NCBI RefSeq assembly: GCF_005239225.2
Contig: NC_133299.1
Coordinates: 13,937,154-14,001,153 of the forward strand
From: Populus alba
Taxonomy: Eukaryota > Streptophyta > Magnoliopsida > Malpighiales > Salicaceae
DNA length: 64,000 nt
Reading direction: 5' to 3'
Shown one piece after another: positions 49,096-62,000 of the stretch (its first letter is position 1; each line of letters starts with the position of its first letter). The position numbers were made by a program, and so were the translations under genes. The notes under the pieces are model-generated. The model ran no database searches. It saw only the letters and a list, made by a program, of their open reading frames with translations, and was not told where the DNA came from.

Positions 49096-49924
49096 ACCAC
49101 CATACTCTTTGTCTTTAGAAATTATTGCCTCTGCCCTCCTCATAGTCCAAAACCTAAAAAAATAAAAAAATAATTGAGATTATACCTCTAAAAATTACTA
49201 CAGTCCTATAAATTTTAAAACTATTAAATATTTATATAATTATTAATTTTAAAATTTTAAAAAATTAATAAAAATATACAGACTCAAAATATTTGATTAG
49301 AAAATATTTACAACTTAGGAAAGGTGTGCATATTAAGAAAAATATTACAATTTAGATGGTGTTCATTTATTGTCTCAGGACAAAGAAACGGAGATAGGTA
49401 GGACATGTTTTTCTGTGTCTCTGAAGAATAAAAATTCACTTCATGATCATTTCGCAAAAATATTTATTTTTATATTATTCTTTCTGTTTTCTAATTAAAT
49501 ATTTTTTTATTCTTTTTATAACTATTTTTTATCGAATAATATTAACCAAACACAACTTTATATGATACTTGATTAATGTAACTAATGGCCGATGTAATTA
49601 TCATCGAGAAAGGAACTTTCCCGATCAACGGTGAAGTTTTCAGAGCCGACACCAAACAATTAGGAAGGAGTACTTTCAGGCATCATAATTTTAATTAGAG
49701 TATTTCTTGGTCCCGCGTCTTCATATTATATCATGATCACAGATTTGCCATTAATGGAGATAGCGATGATCAATAATTTAGGAGACAAGGTGAAATTCGT
49801 TTTGATTATGGAAACATTGATATGATGTGAAAAAAAGAGTCTTGAAACATGATTAGGATATGAGAAAAGATTCGGTGAAGACATTTGAGCCTAAGCTCGT
49901 TTCATGTGTCGGTAACTCATTATA

Positions 49925-50135
49925 GACCTGTTTGTTTTTGCGTTTCAAAAATATTTTTTAAAATTTTTTTAAATTTTTTGTTTTTTTATTTTAATTAATA
50001 TTTTTTAGTATTTTCAGATCATTTTGATATACTGAATATAAAAAATAATTTTTAAAAAATAAAATAAAAATATTATTTTAATATATTTCTGAAATAAAAA
50101 TCACTTTTAAAAAAATAACTATAATTATACTTTTA
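49925..50135. repeat. MITE-like dispersed element, copy
   Basis: Starts GACCTGTTTGTTTTTGCGTT, has the core TTTTCAGATCATTTTGATAT and ends ATAATTATACTTTTAAACGC. Confidence 0.6.
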
Positions 50136-50759
50136 AACGCGTGAAGAGAAGATATTTGTTTTTTTCAAACATTCAATATATTAATATCCTATTTGATATA
50201 ATTTATTTGGAAATAATACACATTCAACAAAAGGAACTGCAATCCATATATATTTATAAACTACAAATCGAAATAAAAAGTAATATCTTGTAAAAAGAAA
50301 GGAGAAGAGTTTGGCCTTTAAAAAAAAAAAAAAACAAGGAGGAGTTTGAATTTGAATCTTACTCTACTCACGAGAAAGAAAAAGCGCAAGAAATCGAGAT
50401 AGTTATTGAGAAACTATTTAGCACCATCAAAAATCAACTTTGATCTTTAAAATAAATTTCAAAACATGTAGGTTCGTTCCCTACTTTTTCCTACCAGACG
50501 TTTAAAAAATATGCATTGAATTGCATAGCTAAATTTTTTCATACTTACCTCTTTCCACCAAACACACATGCATGTGTAATTAATGAATGTGTATGATAAG
50601 ATTATTAGTGTTTCTGAATAAAATGGTTAAATACAAAAAAGAAAAGAGAACTATAAGATAAATCTATAGTTAAAATAATTTTTTTTTTAAATTGTAATTT
50701 TAAAACAGAAATGATAAAATTTTTATTTATTTATTACATAATTGTGCTAGAACACGATT

Positions 50760-50885
50760 CAAATCATGTTTTTTTAAAAATTAATTTTGTAAATATTATT
50801 ATATTATTTTAATGTGTTACTAATATTAAAAATATTTTTTTTATTTTTTTTAAATTAAAAATATTTTAAAAAAACAATCATTATC
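50760..50885. repeat. MITE-like dispersed element, truncated copy
   Basis: Core TATTTTAATGTGTTACTAAT and TTAAAAATATTTT, with eroded ends. Confidence 0.45.
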
Positions 50886-51880
50886 ATATTTATAAAAATA
50901 TATAAAAGATAAGACCTAAAAATTGCATTAGTGGAAAGAAAGTAGAAAATGGGCCAACAATTTGGTTAAATACGCGGTATATCATAATTAAACAAGATAT
51001 AAACTTCTACACCATAGTCTTACCTGTTGAAAAAACTACGACGGTAATCATTAATCAGAAGATTAATTAGAAAGGATAAGTAAGTAATCATGAAGCAAAG
51101 AAATTTTGGGAGTACAATATTTCACCAAAGAAATAAAGAATGTACGTATACCGTATAAACCTCCCCGTATATCATTACATTCCAACCGTAGTCGGCAGAG
51201 ACATTAAATACGCTTTGACCCTCAAAAAAAAAAAAAAAAAAAACCATTGAAAACTAAGCATTGATTTGTTTAGAATAATTAAATATTTGGCTTGAATTTT
51301 TTTTTTTATAAAATATTTTTTTTAATTATAATAATAGAGGAGGAAAGAGGTACTGGTATTAGTGATTGTGAGATGATGAAGGGTCAATAAGGTAATGAAA
51401 TAGCTGCGGTGATAAAAAAAATATTATTAAAATAGTTAGATATATTTTTTAAAATTATTATTTATAAATATTTTATAAAATTTTATTAGTTAAAATTATT
51501 TTTTAATAAATAAAATTGTTGTGATGGTGATAAAAAAAAATGATAGTTAAAATAATTAAATGATATTATAAAAAGATTATTATTTATAAAATATTTTATA
51601 AAATTTTATGATTATGTTTTAAAAAATGAACTAAATTTCAAGATTAATAGTAAAGTATTTTTTATTGAACTAGTTTTTCTTTGAAATATTTTAGGAGAAA
51701 CAAACATAAAAAAAATAAAAATTCATAAAACATTTTTCTATAAAAATATTATATACAAAACAAACATCCCCTAAACCAGAGAATACTGTTATTTGTCAAT
51801 GAGGGTATTTAGTCAAGTTCTTATGGGGCTCCAGAAATGACATTTGTCTTCACACCCCCACGTTCTGTTATCAGTTTCTG

Positions 51881-51890
51881 CTATAAATAC
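51881..51890 (+). promoter_or_regulatory. TATA box of MIR390
   Basis: CTATAAATAC in a locally GC-richer context, about 110 bp before the hairpin. This spacing fits Pol II transcription starting near 51915. Confidence 0.65.
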
Positions 51891-51991
51891 ACCTTCCCCT
51901 CCTCCAAACCATCCCCACCATTACTGACCTCGGCTATGGTTTTGGTCCCTTTGAAGCTAACTAGCTGAGAGGCTTGATATATAGAAAGTAT

Positions 51992-52099
51992 GGAAGAATC
52001 TGTTAAGCTCAGGAGGGATAGCGCCCTAAGGGCTCTTTTTATTTGGTTTTTGACTATCAGTGGCGCTATCCATCCTGAGTTTTACTGGTTCTTCTTGCT
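51992..52099 (+). ncRNA. MIR390: MIR390 precursor hairpin
   Basis: Primary microRNA stem-loop. The 21 nt guide at 52005-52025 starts AAGCTCAGGAGGGATAGC and matches conserved miR390 exactly. The star strand at 52064-52084 (CGCTATCCATCCTGAGTT...) lies on the opposite arm, pairing with the usual 2 nt 3' overhang, with a ~38 nt loop and paired flanks (GAAGAATCTGTT against ACTGGTTCTTC). miR390 is loaded into AGO7 and triggers tasiRNA production from TAS3 transcripts, which limit ARF2/3/4 in leaf polarity, phase change and lateral root growth; those roles are family knowledge. The extent of the primary transcript beyond the hairpin cannot be seen. Confidence 0.97.
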
Positions 52100-55000
52100 A
52101 CGATCACCTCCTGGCTCCTCCCTCTTGCTTCAGGATTAAAGTGCCATTCCTTCTCTTTGAGAAGGTGATCTATGCGCGGTATGATTCATAAGTGCTTTTA
52201 TGTTCATATATTTCTTGTTGGTATTTCTTTTTGTAGTTTCCATGGTTAATTAGCGAGGGAAAACTCCTATGCTCATATATATATATATATATATGGTTTC
52301 TGTTAAAAGGGCCATTATGAGCTATGTGCTCATGTCTGGAAACCATCAAAGCGTACTTTCGTTGAGAAATACGCCATTGATGAAGGTAAAATGGTTGATG
52401 CGAGCTCACTATTTTTGCACATATGTTGATAATGTTTTGCATTTATCTACATGTTATACCTCTGCTTATGCAGCTCTATTACACTGTTTTGGTTCCCTCT
52501 TGGCGCTCTGATCATGGTTATGGAGGGAGCTAAACTTCTGCTTTACATATAAATGATGAAAGTGATTGCGATGGTGATGATGATAATACCTACAAAAAAA
52601 AAACTATAAAATAACATCAGTTTACAATAATAATTATAATACAAAAACAAAATAATGCAGGGCTAGCCTATCCATTTGTCAATTTTGGGACTTGGGATGA
52701 TGAACTTAGCGACTTTGTCTTCTTCCCGTCTTCGTGCAAGTCACGGTTCCTAGCCAGTCTTTTTTTGCGTCTTCTACTTTACATTACATCAGTTATCTAA
52801 AAATTTAAGGCGAGGGTTTGTGCAATTAATATCTGCACTCATTTCCAGCTTTAACTCTGATATTTTTACCCCCTTTTCAGGTCGCTGTGTTTCCACGCTT
52901 CCTCCATTGTTTCCACTAAAATACCTCAAGTGGCCATTTTAGATTTGTTTTCTATATCACAGCAGAATCTTTTCAGATTTTAACGTGTTCATGGAATTTA
53001 CAGTGACATAATTATTCAGTGTATTTTGCCATAAATCTCAGCATAGTCTGAGGAGGTACCAAGTTTGATGCGACTGCTTGTGTGCCTTAATTTGGTTGAC
53101 AGACAAAGGTATTGCCTTTTACTAAAATCCCTTTTCAATGGCCATCGAAATTCAAAGTTTCCAACCATGGAGAAGAGCTTGAACATCTCGTATTTGATAC
53201 AGATTTTTATATACATTATTCATAATTCTGAGACCATTCTTGAATTTCGTTATCTCGTCGTCTGGGAAAAAAACATGTCAAGGCCAATGACTTTGGATTT
53301 CTCCTAAAGCGCTGTAGATTTTTGTGCAAGTTTGAATATATCATGCCCTCGTAATTATTGAAATGTCATGGAAGTTAAAAGTGCATATTTGAATTTGTAT
53401 TTTTTTAAATTTATTAAGATACATGTAGTCTAAGGTTTAGTTTAACAAGTCAATTAGGTAACTCACTATCTTGGAGGCTGATTTTGACCGAAACTGTGGA
53501 AAAATCTAGTTTTTTTTTTTAAAAAAACTTAGCTTAGCTAGGATCAACTCATCCAATCCATGATATTGTGTCAATTTGTAGATTGAATTTCTGTATTAAT
53601 AAGACAACGAGAAGTTAACAATTTGAAAAGCTTTCCTTGCAGATATAAAGGAAATGATATCTTTGACGTTTGGAAAGATACACTTAAGTTAGGTGATGTG
53701 CAGATTGAGGACTAGTTTTGTAGCTATATCAGTGTTTCCATGCGAGCCTACCACACAAATTTTGCTCAAACCCAGGCAATGTGTGCTGGGAGCCCTTCTT
53801 GTTCTAGTTATCTAAGAACAAGTATTAGGTAATTCATCATTTCTAACGTTTGCACTTGGTTGAACTTATCGTCATCTTGTGAATAATCGCAGGTTGCCAC
53901 TGCATTGGGATTGTGACTTGACGTGTCAATGGCCACAAGAAGTTCACGGAGCTTAATGGAGATAAGCCGGCAAAGACAAGAGAGGAGACGGTATCATTTA
54001 TAGTCGCCGGAATTCATGGAGGAGGGTCACCGACATTTCACCAGTCCTTTACCTTTTCTACACTTGTACAAGGACAAATTTTAACCCCTTCTTTTCGTAT
54101 CTGGAATGCCTTTTTGCATGTGTAATCAGAGATGTTTTCCATTTTTTTTTATATGGTTGTCATGTAATGTTTGGTTATTCATAATGATAGAATTCTCCTT
54201 TGGATTCAAGCAAGGTGGTTAATTTGTATATATTATATGGTTAAAAAACCCGCCGCATTTATGAGTTGATTGATAACTTAGATTATATTATCTTAATAAA
54301 ATATACCATAACTTAAACTATATCGGTTTAATGAGTTGATTTATAGTTTTAATTATATTAGTTTAAAAAAAAAAATTGATTGGAATCATATCGCTTTGGA
54401 TCGATTGGTTTTAAAAAAAAAACCCATGTTTGTTAAAAAAAAATATTGGTTCATCAGTTTAAAAACTCAGTTCTAGTTCTAATTTTTTTTAATTAAAATA
54501 ATTTTTTTTGAAAAGTCTATCCTCTTTATCCATGGCCTCTACCTTATTTCATGTCGGGTTTTACAGCTAATATAGTAAGGAATAAAGCTCCAATACAAAG
54601 AGAAAGGTGTCAAGATTCGAAAGATCTGGAGCCCATAGGATGAGCCTAAATGCTAAAGTCCAAACAGCTGAAGCTGTAATACGCTCAACCCAATAATAAG
54701 ACATCTCATAAGCCTTTTTGGATAATAATAATAATAATTAATTAATTAATTAACAGAAAATCTTTCTTCCTACTATAAAGAGGGATTATTTGAGTTTTGA
54801 GATATCATCATCTCTCAATTTTTTTCTCTACAAAAAAGGCATGGGAAATAGTAAATTTTGTGGTTTTGATTTCAAAATTAAGTTAAAAAATAAATATAAA
54901 TTGTATTTTTTTAATTAAAATCTTAAAAGAGTTTTTGATATATGTTAGTTAACTAAATATTTTTAAATTTCTAATTAAGATAAAAGCATAGAAATAAATG

Positions 55001-56022
55001 GAATCTTAATCGTAAATAAAACAAATAAATACCAAGGAATTTGTTTTACAGCTAATATTGTGCACATTACCTAAATCAATATGTTTAATCCACGTACCAT
55101 CAGTCTACTTATCATAAATGACAATTATTTTTCATGATTTAATTGACAGAAGTAACCTTATTGTTATAAAAATCTCACTATTGTCATAGAAAAAGCGATT
55201 ATCAGACATTCCTATTATTTAGTGTAATAGAAAAATTGTTAGGTAATCTTTGGTGGTTAAAAAGATTTATTTTCTCCATTTAAGTTTTAACTTTGAAGTA
55301 TGCTCTTGAGAGGTGATTTGAATACAGACTTGAAAAGGGATTTGAGTAACGGATAACCCTTCCAAACAGCCCAAATTAATTATTTTTATTTAAAATATAT
55401 ATATATTTTTTTATAAAGATATTGTTGCTTATCCAACCAATTGAACCAGATTTGATTAGATTAATCAGGTTGCTAAAAATTCTATTAACTCAATTAAGTT
55501 TTATCATATTAATATCTAATCCAATTCAATTAAAATCTTAATTTAAGTTAAATTTTGAATCAACCCATCAAACTGAACTAAATTTAACTTATGTTTAGAA
55601 TTTCTACACCTAGTGCATTTATTCCTTAAAAATATCACATTTTTTATATCATTAAAAAAAAAGAGTCTTGATTTACATATAATATAACTTAAGGATAATT
55701 TTATCATCGATCAAAAGTAAAAACTCCTGCTTATATTGCATAGTAGCAATTTGAACTGGGAGGCCCAAACGAGATTATGGAGTCTAGAAATTCTATATTG
55801 GGCCGCTCAATTTTGAAGACTCGAATTAGGCGGCCCATGTAATACACTGAAGAGCCTATTAGGCCCATTTAATTCACTAAACGAACTAACGAAGATATTT
55901 TTTTTGTTCTTTTTCAAGAGGCGCGCAATCTATCTGTTAATGGAAGCCATAAACAAACTTCTGGCTTCCAGCCTATCTTCTTCTAGATTTTTACTTTCCT
56001 TTCCAACCAAAATTCAAAACAC

Positions 56023-56025
<3 letters not shown>
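52100..56025. other. Downstream of MIR390: possible pri-miRNA tail, then intergenic
   Basis: 52110-54150 is less AT-rich than usual and may hold the rest of the MIR390 primary transcript, including introns. Short frames (52170-52442, 53065-53307) have no motifs. A TA microsatellite is at about 52274-52295. About 53940-54060 is a unique, GC-richer patch (GATAAGCCGGCAAAGACAAG) of unknown nature. 54240-55640 is repeat-like AT-rich DNA with ATTGGTT and GATTAGATTAATCAGGTT blocks. The last ~200 bases before 56026 are probable promoter of the MATE gene. Confidence 0.35.

Positions 56026-56057
<32 letters not shown>
56026..56057 (+). repeat. (AG)n tract in the MATE gene 5' leader
   Basis: About 16 AG units ending 13 bases before the ATG at 56071. 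GA/CT repeats at this position are common in plant leaders and can bind BBR/BPC GAGA-binding factors; any effect here is inference. Confidence 0.9.
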
Positions 56058-56060
<3 letters not shown>

Positions 56061-56070
56061 TTCAAACAAA

Positions 56071-59000
56071 ATGGCCACAGTAGCTCTCTCACTCAAGCTT
56101 CTAAGCATACACAATTTCCACACAAATCCTTCCTTTATTTCTCAAAAAAGAAACGAAAATTTATCCGCTCCTTTAAAAACCACCGTCCCTAGATCATCAC
56201 CTCCTCAAAACAACACCGCAACCACCAACACCACCACGAAGAAGACGACGAAAACGACGTTGCTTGATAACAATACCCCTAACGAACCGAAACTAAAACC
56301 GACTTCCGTTGACAGCAAACGTTCTTCAACTTCCACGTCATCTCTAACCGATTCGGTTGCTAATCTGTTTACTCGTCTCAGGTGCATTAACTACTGGTAA
56401 CAAGTAGAAACGGTTAAATTTGTTGATTAGGTTTTAATTATAACTTTACAGCGATTAATTACTTTTTTTGGCTTATAATTGTGTAGAGATGGAGTTAAAA
56501 TTGATGAGGTTGGAGTGGAGATTTTATCAATTGCATTGCCGGCTGCTTTGGCCCTTGCAGCTGATCCTATTGCCTCACTTGTTGATACTGCTTATGTTGG
56601 TCATATCGGTATTTATACATATTTTGTTTCTCATTTTTATTTAGTTTTAACTAATTAAGAATTTAATTTTGTTGATTAGATTTGTTAAATAATTGTAGGA
56701 TCGGTTGAATTGGCGGCGGTTGGAGTGTCAATTTCGATATTTAATTTGGTTTCCAAGTTGTTTAATGTTCCTTTGCTTAATATTACTACTTCCTTTGTCG
56801 CCGAAGAGCAAGCATTGATTAGCAAAAGTAACGATGGTAATTTAATTAGCTTTTATTTATTTACTTATTTATTTTATTTGAGAATTATTTTATTTTATTT
56901 TATTTTTTGATGTTTAGATTCGGTGAAGGGTCAGGAAGGGAAGCAAGTTCTTCCTTCAGTTTCGACTTCTTTAGCGCTTGCTGCTGCTGTTGGTGTTGCA
57001 GAAACGGTGGCTCTCTCAGTTGGCTCGGGATTCTTGATGAATATCATGGGTATACCTGTTGTACGTCAAGCTTAGTTATGAATTTTTTACTTTCTTTTAA
57101 CATTTTAAGTTGTGAAATTAATTTAGATTTCTTGCATCAGTTGCTCTCTTGGATAGAGAATTTATGTTTTTTTGGGATTGGTAATGTCAGTGATCAGTCA
57201 CCTAAATGTCAATGCTGCATATGATCGCAATGAGAAAGTCTTCTAAACGTTAATGCTGCATGTGATCACCATGATAAATTGAAATTCAAGTCATTTTAAT
57301 TATGTTGCTTTGATATAGTTATATCCATGGTAAAACTGGAGTCTAATACTTATTAATTTTTTTGTTTGTGAGATTTTGATGTTTTGGGTTAATTTGCTGA
57401 CCTTCTAATTGTACATTACATATGAATTTTGTTTGACATAATGGATTGGACTCCTTTCAAGTTAGGTGTAACATGATCTTCATGTTAGGAATATCCGGAT
57501 CATTGTTTTGAATTTCAATGGCTAGGATTTCATATCATCCAACTAGTGGGCGGTTAGGATTTTTTTTTAATAAAAAATTGGCAGTTCAATTTTTTTTTTT
57601 TCTATAAGGAAATCTAAACTGTTGAAATTCAAATCAATGGTTTGGATTCACCTAACTTGATGTATCATGTTGCCCCTAATTTAAGAGGAATCCAATCCTG
57701 TGATATTGGCTTCTATCTTGCATTTTGGCTCTTAATGATTGCCTGTTAGAATGTTAATATGGCAAGCTTCTACTGATGATCTTCATCAAGTAATCTGTCA
57801 AGTTACTTGGATATACTGTAAATTTGAGGGTACATTACTGTAAAATGAATTTTAAATATTATAATATCGACACAGGATTATGGTCCAAAAAGTCTTTTGA
57901 GATTTTTGTCATGTCACAGGATTCACCAATGCGAGTGCCAGCTGAGCAGTTTCTTACCTTGAGGGCCTTTGGTGCTCCACCCATTGTAATTGCACTTGCA
58001 GCACAAGGCACGTTTCGAGGATTTATGGATACAAAGACACCCTTATATGCCATTGGCAAGTATTGCAGCACTGTTTTCCTTTTCCTTTCCTTGCAATCCA
58101 TTAGAGTTCACAGGGACAGAAAGTATATAGATGGATTTTCCTTTATTAAGTACACCAGGTGAAGAGGATGTTTTAAGTCCATAGTTGAATATAGTAGTTG
58201 GTACACCTATATTAGTTAGCAAGGAAATTGCAACAAGTCAGTAAAATGTATTTGCAATAAACATTTATGCATTTACATATGTTTGGTTGATGAATAAGCA
58301 AAAGATGGCCTCATATTCACCACCAATATCAGCAACATGGTCCCATATGCTCGGAAAATATGTCTAGCATTTCAGGCTACTTCTTCTGATTGCATGATTT
58401 TGTTGCGAACCACACTTGTGATAAATTTGTATTTTGACTATCAGGTGCCGGCAACTTACTGAATGCAATATTGGATACAATATTCATTGTTGTATTTGGT
58501 TTCGGCGTTGGTGGTGCTGCAGTTGCTACAGTGATTTCTGAGTATGTTAATAATGTGGTAAACTATATAATATCAGTGTCCTTTGCACATGATATTATTG
58601 TGTTTTTTTTTTTTTTTTTTTCTAATGGAACTGATTAACTGTTCTCTCCTATAAATTTACCTGTTTCCCCTTTTCTACAGATATCTCATCGCTTTCATCC
58701 TTCTCTGGGAGTTGAATGACAAGGTGCAGCTAATCTCTCCAAACATTGATGCAAGAGAAGTTGTCCGCTATCTGAATTCTGGTATGTTTCTTACCAGCTC
58801 CGTTACATCTATTTTCATTTCAATTTGATGTCATTAAGAAAATTCTATCATAGAAAAATACAGTTCTCCATGCAACTAAATCACCAGCCTTTTTGGTGGG
58901 GCATACTAAACCCACTTTTGGCTAACTTAGTTACCCAAGGGTGACAACATATGCACACGAGTATTTCATATTGAACATCTTTTTATGTGGATTTCATTTC

Positions 59001-62000
59001 TGTTCAGTTAAAAGATCAAAGTCCACTGTGAACTATAACACCCACTACAAGTATCATGAATGAGAGAACAACTCATTTATTTTCTGCTTGTTACACAGTT
59101 CACAAGTCTTAAGTTCTTAAGCCTGTTATGGGCATGTTGTAGATGTGTCATCAGTAATTGATTAAAATATTTCTGGGTTAGCTGGCAACGAATTTGTTAC
59201 ACATATCCTGTTGAGAAGATTGTTGCCAGATGAATGGGGGAGGCCAGGGGGGCATGACTAATGTGTCTAAGAAAAGAAGTTCTTATCATGTACTTTCAAC
59301 ACCTATGATTACTATTTATGCTTCCTGCCAGCATTGCATGTGAATGCAATGTTCAGTGGGATCCCTTCACCTTGGCTGTCGGCTAGCTAATTTCCTGAGC
59401 TCAGTTGAAATTTTATGTATCACTTTCAAGCATCTTAACCAAAGTGATATCCTTTATGACTGATGAATTCAGTCTAATAGAACAAGGGACACAAAAAGGA
59501 GTAGACAAATTATAATGCTCTGTCAATCATAGAATGCTGCAACTACTGAAGTTTTTTAATTAACCATGTGACAAGTTTTATGAAACTTGCAGGTGGTCTT
59601 CTTATTGGCAGGACCATTGCAGTGCTGTTAACAATGACATTAGCAACATCCATGGCAGCTAGGGAAGGCCCCGTACAAATGGCAGGTCATCAAATTTGCA
59701 TGCAAGTCTGGTTAGCTGTATCTTTGCTTAATGATGCTTTAGCCATTGCTGGCCAGGTAAAGAGTGTGCAGTTTAGTCTGTAAAGTGTATTTTACACGTG
59801 CTGATGTGAAATTGCATTAAAATACTGAATAGTATGACTAGGCTAGAGCTATTTGATCAATAGTTCTGAGTCTGGCATTTTGGTGTTCATACATAAGCTG
59901 TAGCTTCATTTTTAGATAAATGAAGCTACAGTAACCCTCAATGGCCAGGTACATAGTGTACAGTTTTCACAGATGTAAAGTGTATTTCACAGACGTATGT
60001 GAAATTGCATTGGAATGCTGGACAGTTTGACCTGACAGCTATTTTTGTAGCCTGACATTTTGATGTTCATATGTAAGTTGTGGCTAAATGAAGCTAAATC
60101 TGTGGGGGAAATTTGATCTTTCTGTTTGAAATGTTTTTTTTTTTCCCATCTCAAATATATAAATATGTGATTTAATTTGATGGCATTTGCTTAGAAGAGC
60201 TGTATCCTGAGTGGTAACCTTGTTGAATGATCCTTGAAGCCAGTGATTGTTCTCCTTCATTGAAAACATTTGACTCCATTGTGCACACTGGAATTCCCTG
60301 TAGTTGAAAAGTGGAACATGCATGCATCATTGTTTCTGTAATCATCACTCTTCTGCCTATCAGTCGCAACTCCTGTGCTTGTTGTCTTGATTACTCCTTT
60401 GACATGTTCCAAAAAGAAGAAACAAAATGTTACTAGCTTCCACTGCTTGAGTAATCTTGGTATGTTGGCTTAAATAAAGAAAACAAAATGAATAGTCACA
60501 AAAAGTTTGGAACTAGAGCTGAAGTGCAAAGGTCAAGACAGAACAACTGTAGTCATTGTTTGATCTTAAATTAGGTAGAAGTTGTTGTTAAAACCTTGTT
60601 TCTAATAGTCTTAGAAGGGAGGCTTCTATACATAGAAGGTATTTGGAAAATTTTGCAGCTTCCATTTTTGATCTTTTGATTCTGAAACTTTCCGTCATAG
60701 ATAGGGTTGCTGAGAAGTGCTGATCATTTCAGTTCCATCATTGCTTTTCTGTTTCTCTTACAGGCTCTTCTGGCCAGTGATTACTCCCAAGGGAATTATG
60801 AACAAGCACGATTTGTGATTTATAGAGTTCTGCAGGTTGCTGATACTTCTAGCTATTTTGCTGTATTCACTGTTGGTTGGCTTCATAGTTTTTGATATTA
60901 GAAACATTAACCAATTGAATTCCATCATGCTATCACTTGATTGAAGAGCAGATTGGTTTGGTAACTGGAATTGCTTTGGGTGTGATATTATCCCTTGGGT
61001 TTGGAGCTTTTTCCAGTTTGTTTAGTACAGATCCAGAAGTTCTGGGAGTTGTCTGGTCTGGCATTTGGGTGAGGATTTCTTTTCTGCTAATTTTTTTCTT
61101 GTTGGAGGTCATTTATATGTTCTTAATAAATATAATGATAGAAAAAACTAATGTTATCGACAATGAATCATAAAAGCAAACAGATAATCCTTAAAAAAAA
61201 GAACTTAGTAATAGGTCATTGTTGCCTTGTAGCTACCTGATTTTTGGTTCTGATTTTTGGTCAATTGCAATGCTGAGAAGTCAAGAATAGAAAGGTGTCC
61301 AGTTTCAAAATACTTGCGCCTTATGGTGCTGGTCACTAGAACCCTCAAGGTTGCAGTTGAGGTCTATGCCTTAACCTATGGGGTTTTGTCCTAGCATCAC
61401 GTCAGGCATCTTGAAAAAACCTTTTCACATATGGTTGAATTTAAGGATTCTATTTGTAGCTTCTCAATTCCTATGAAGCCAGGGTTTGGATCCTACTTAT
61501 GAAACTTGGACAATCCAATTGTATTGCCTAACTTCGCCTAAACATAAACACTACTTTTTTGCAGTTTGTTGCTGGGTCTCAGCCAATGAATGCTCTTGCA
61601 TTTGTTCTTGATGGGCTATATTATGGGGTTTCAGACTTTGGCTTTGCTGCCTACTCTATGGTCTGTTCTTGTTTCTTTTGTAATAAGTGTATTATATGAT
61701 GTGCCCTTTCCCTTCTCAGCTCCACATTTGTGATTGCAGGTGCTGGTTTCTCTGATTTCTTCTGTCTTTGTACTTGTGGCTGCTCCTGTATTTGGTCTCA
61801 CTGGAGTCTGGGCAGGTTTATTTCTCTTCATGACCTTGCGTGTAGTGGCTGGAGTTTGGAGGTAATAATTCTTATACTTGAGAAACTTTTCTTCCAAACC
61901 ATTCTGCAATCATTTAACTTAATCATATAGGTTAACTTTTCTTCCAACCATTCCGCAACCATTTCACGTAATCATATAAGTGTCCATAAATTGTATTATT

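Larger units (their letters stand above)
48836..51880. other. Intergenic upstream of MIR390
   Basis: AT-rich. MITE-like copies lie at 48950-49095, 49925-50135 and 50760-50885. No gene seen. The last ~100 bases before 51881 are likely MIR390 promoter. Confidence 0.4.

Noticed and set aside
56205..56387. Minus-strand Val/Phe-rich frame over MATE exon 1
   Set aside because: Antisense of the Asn/Thr-rich transit-peptide coding sequence; composition artefact.
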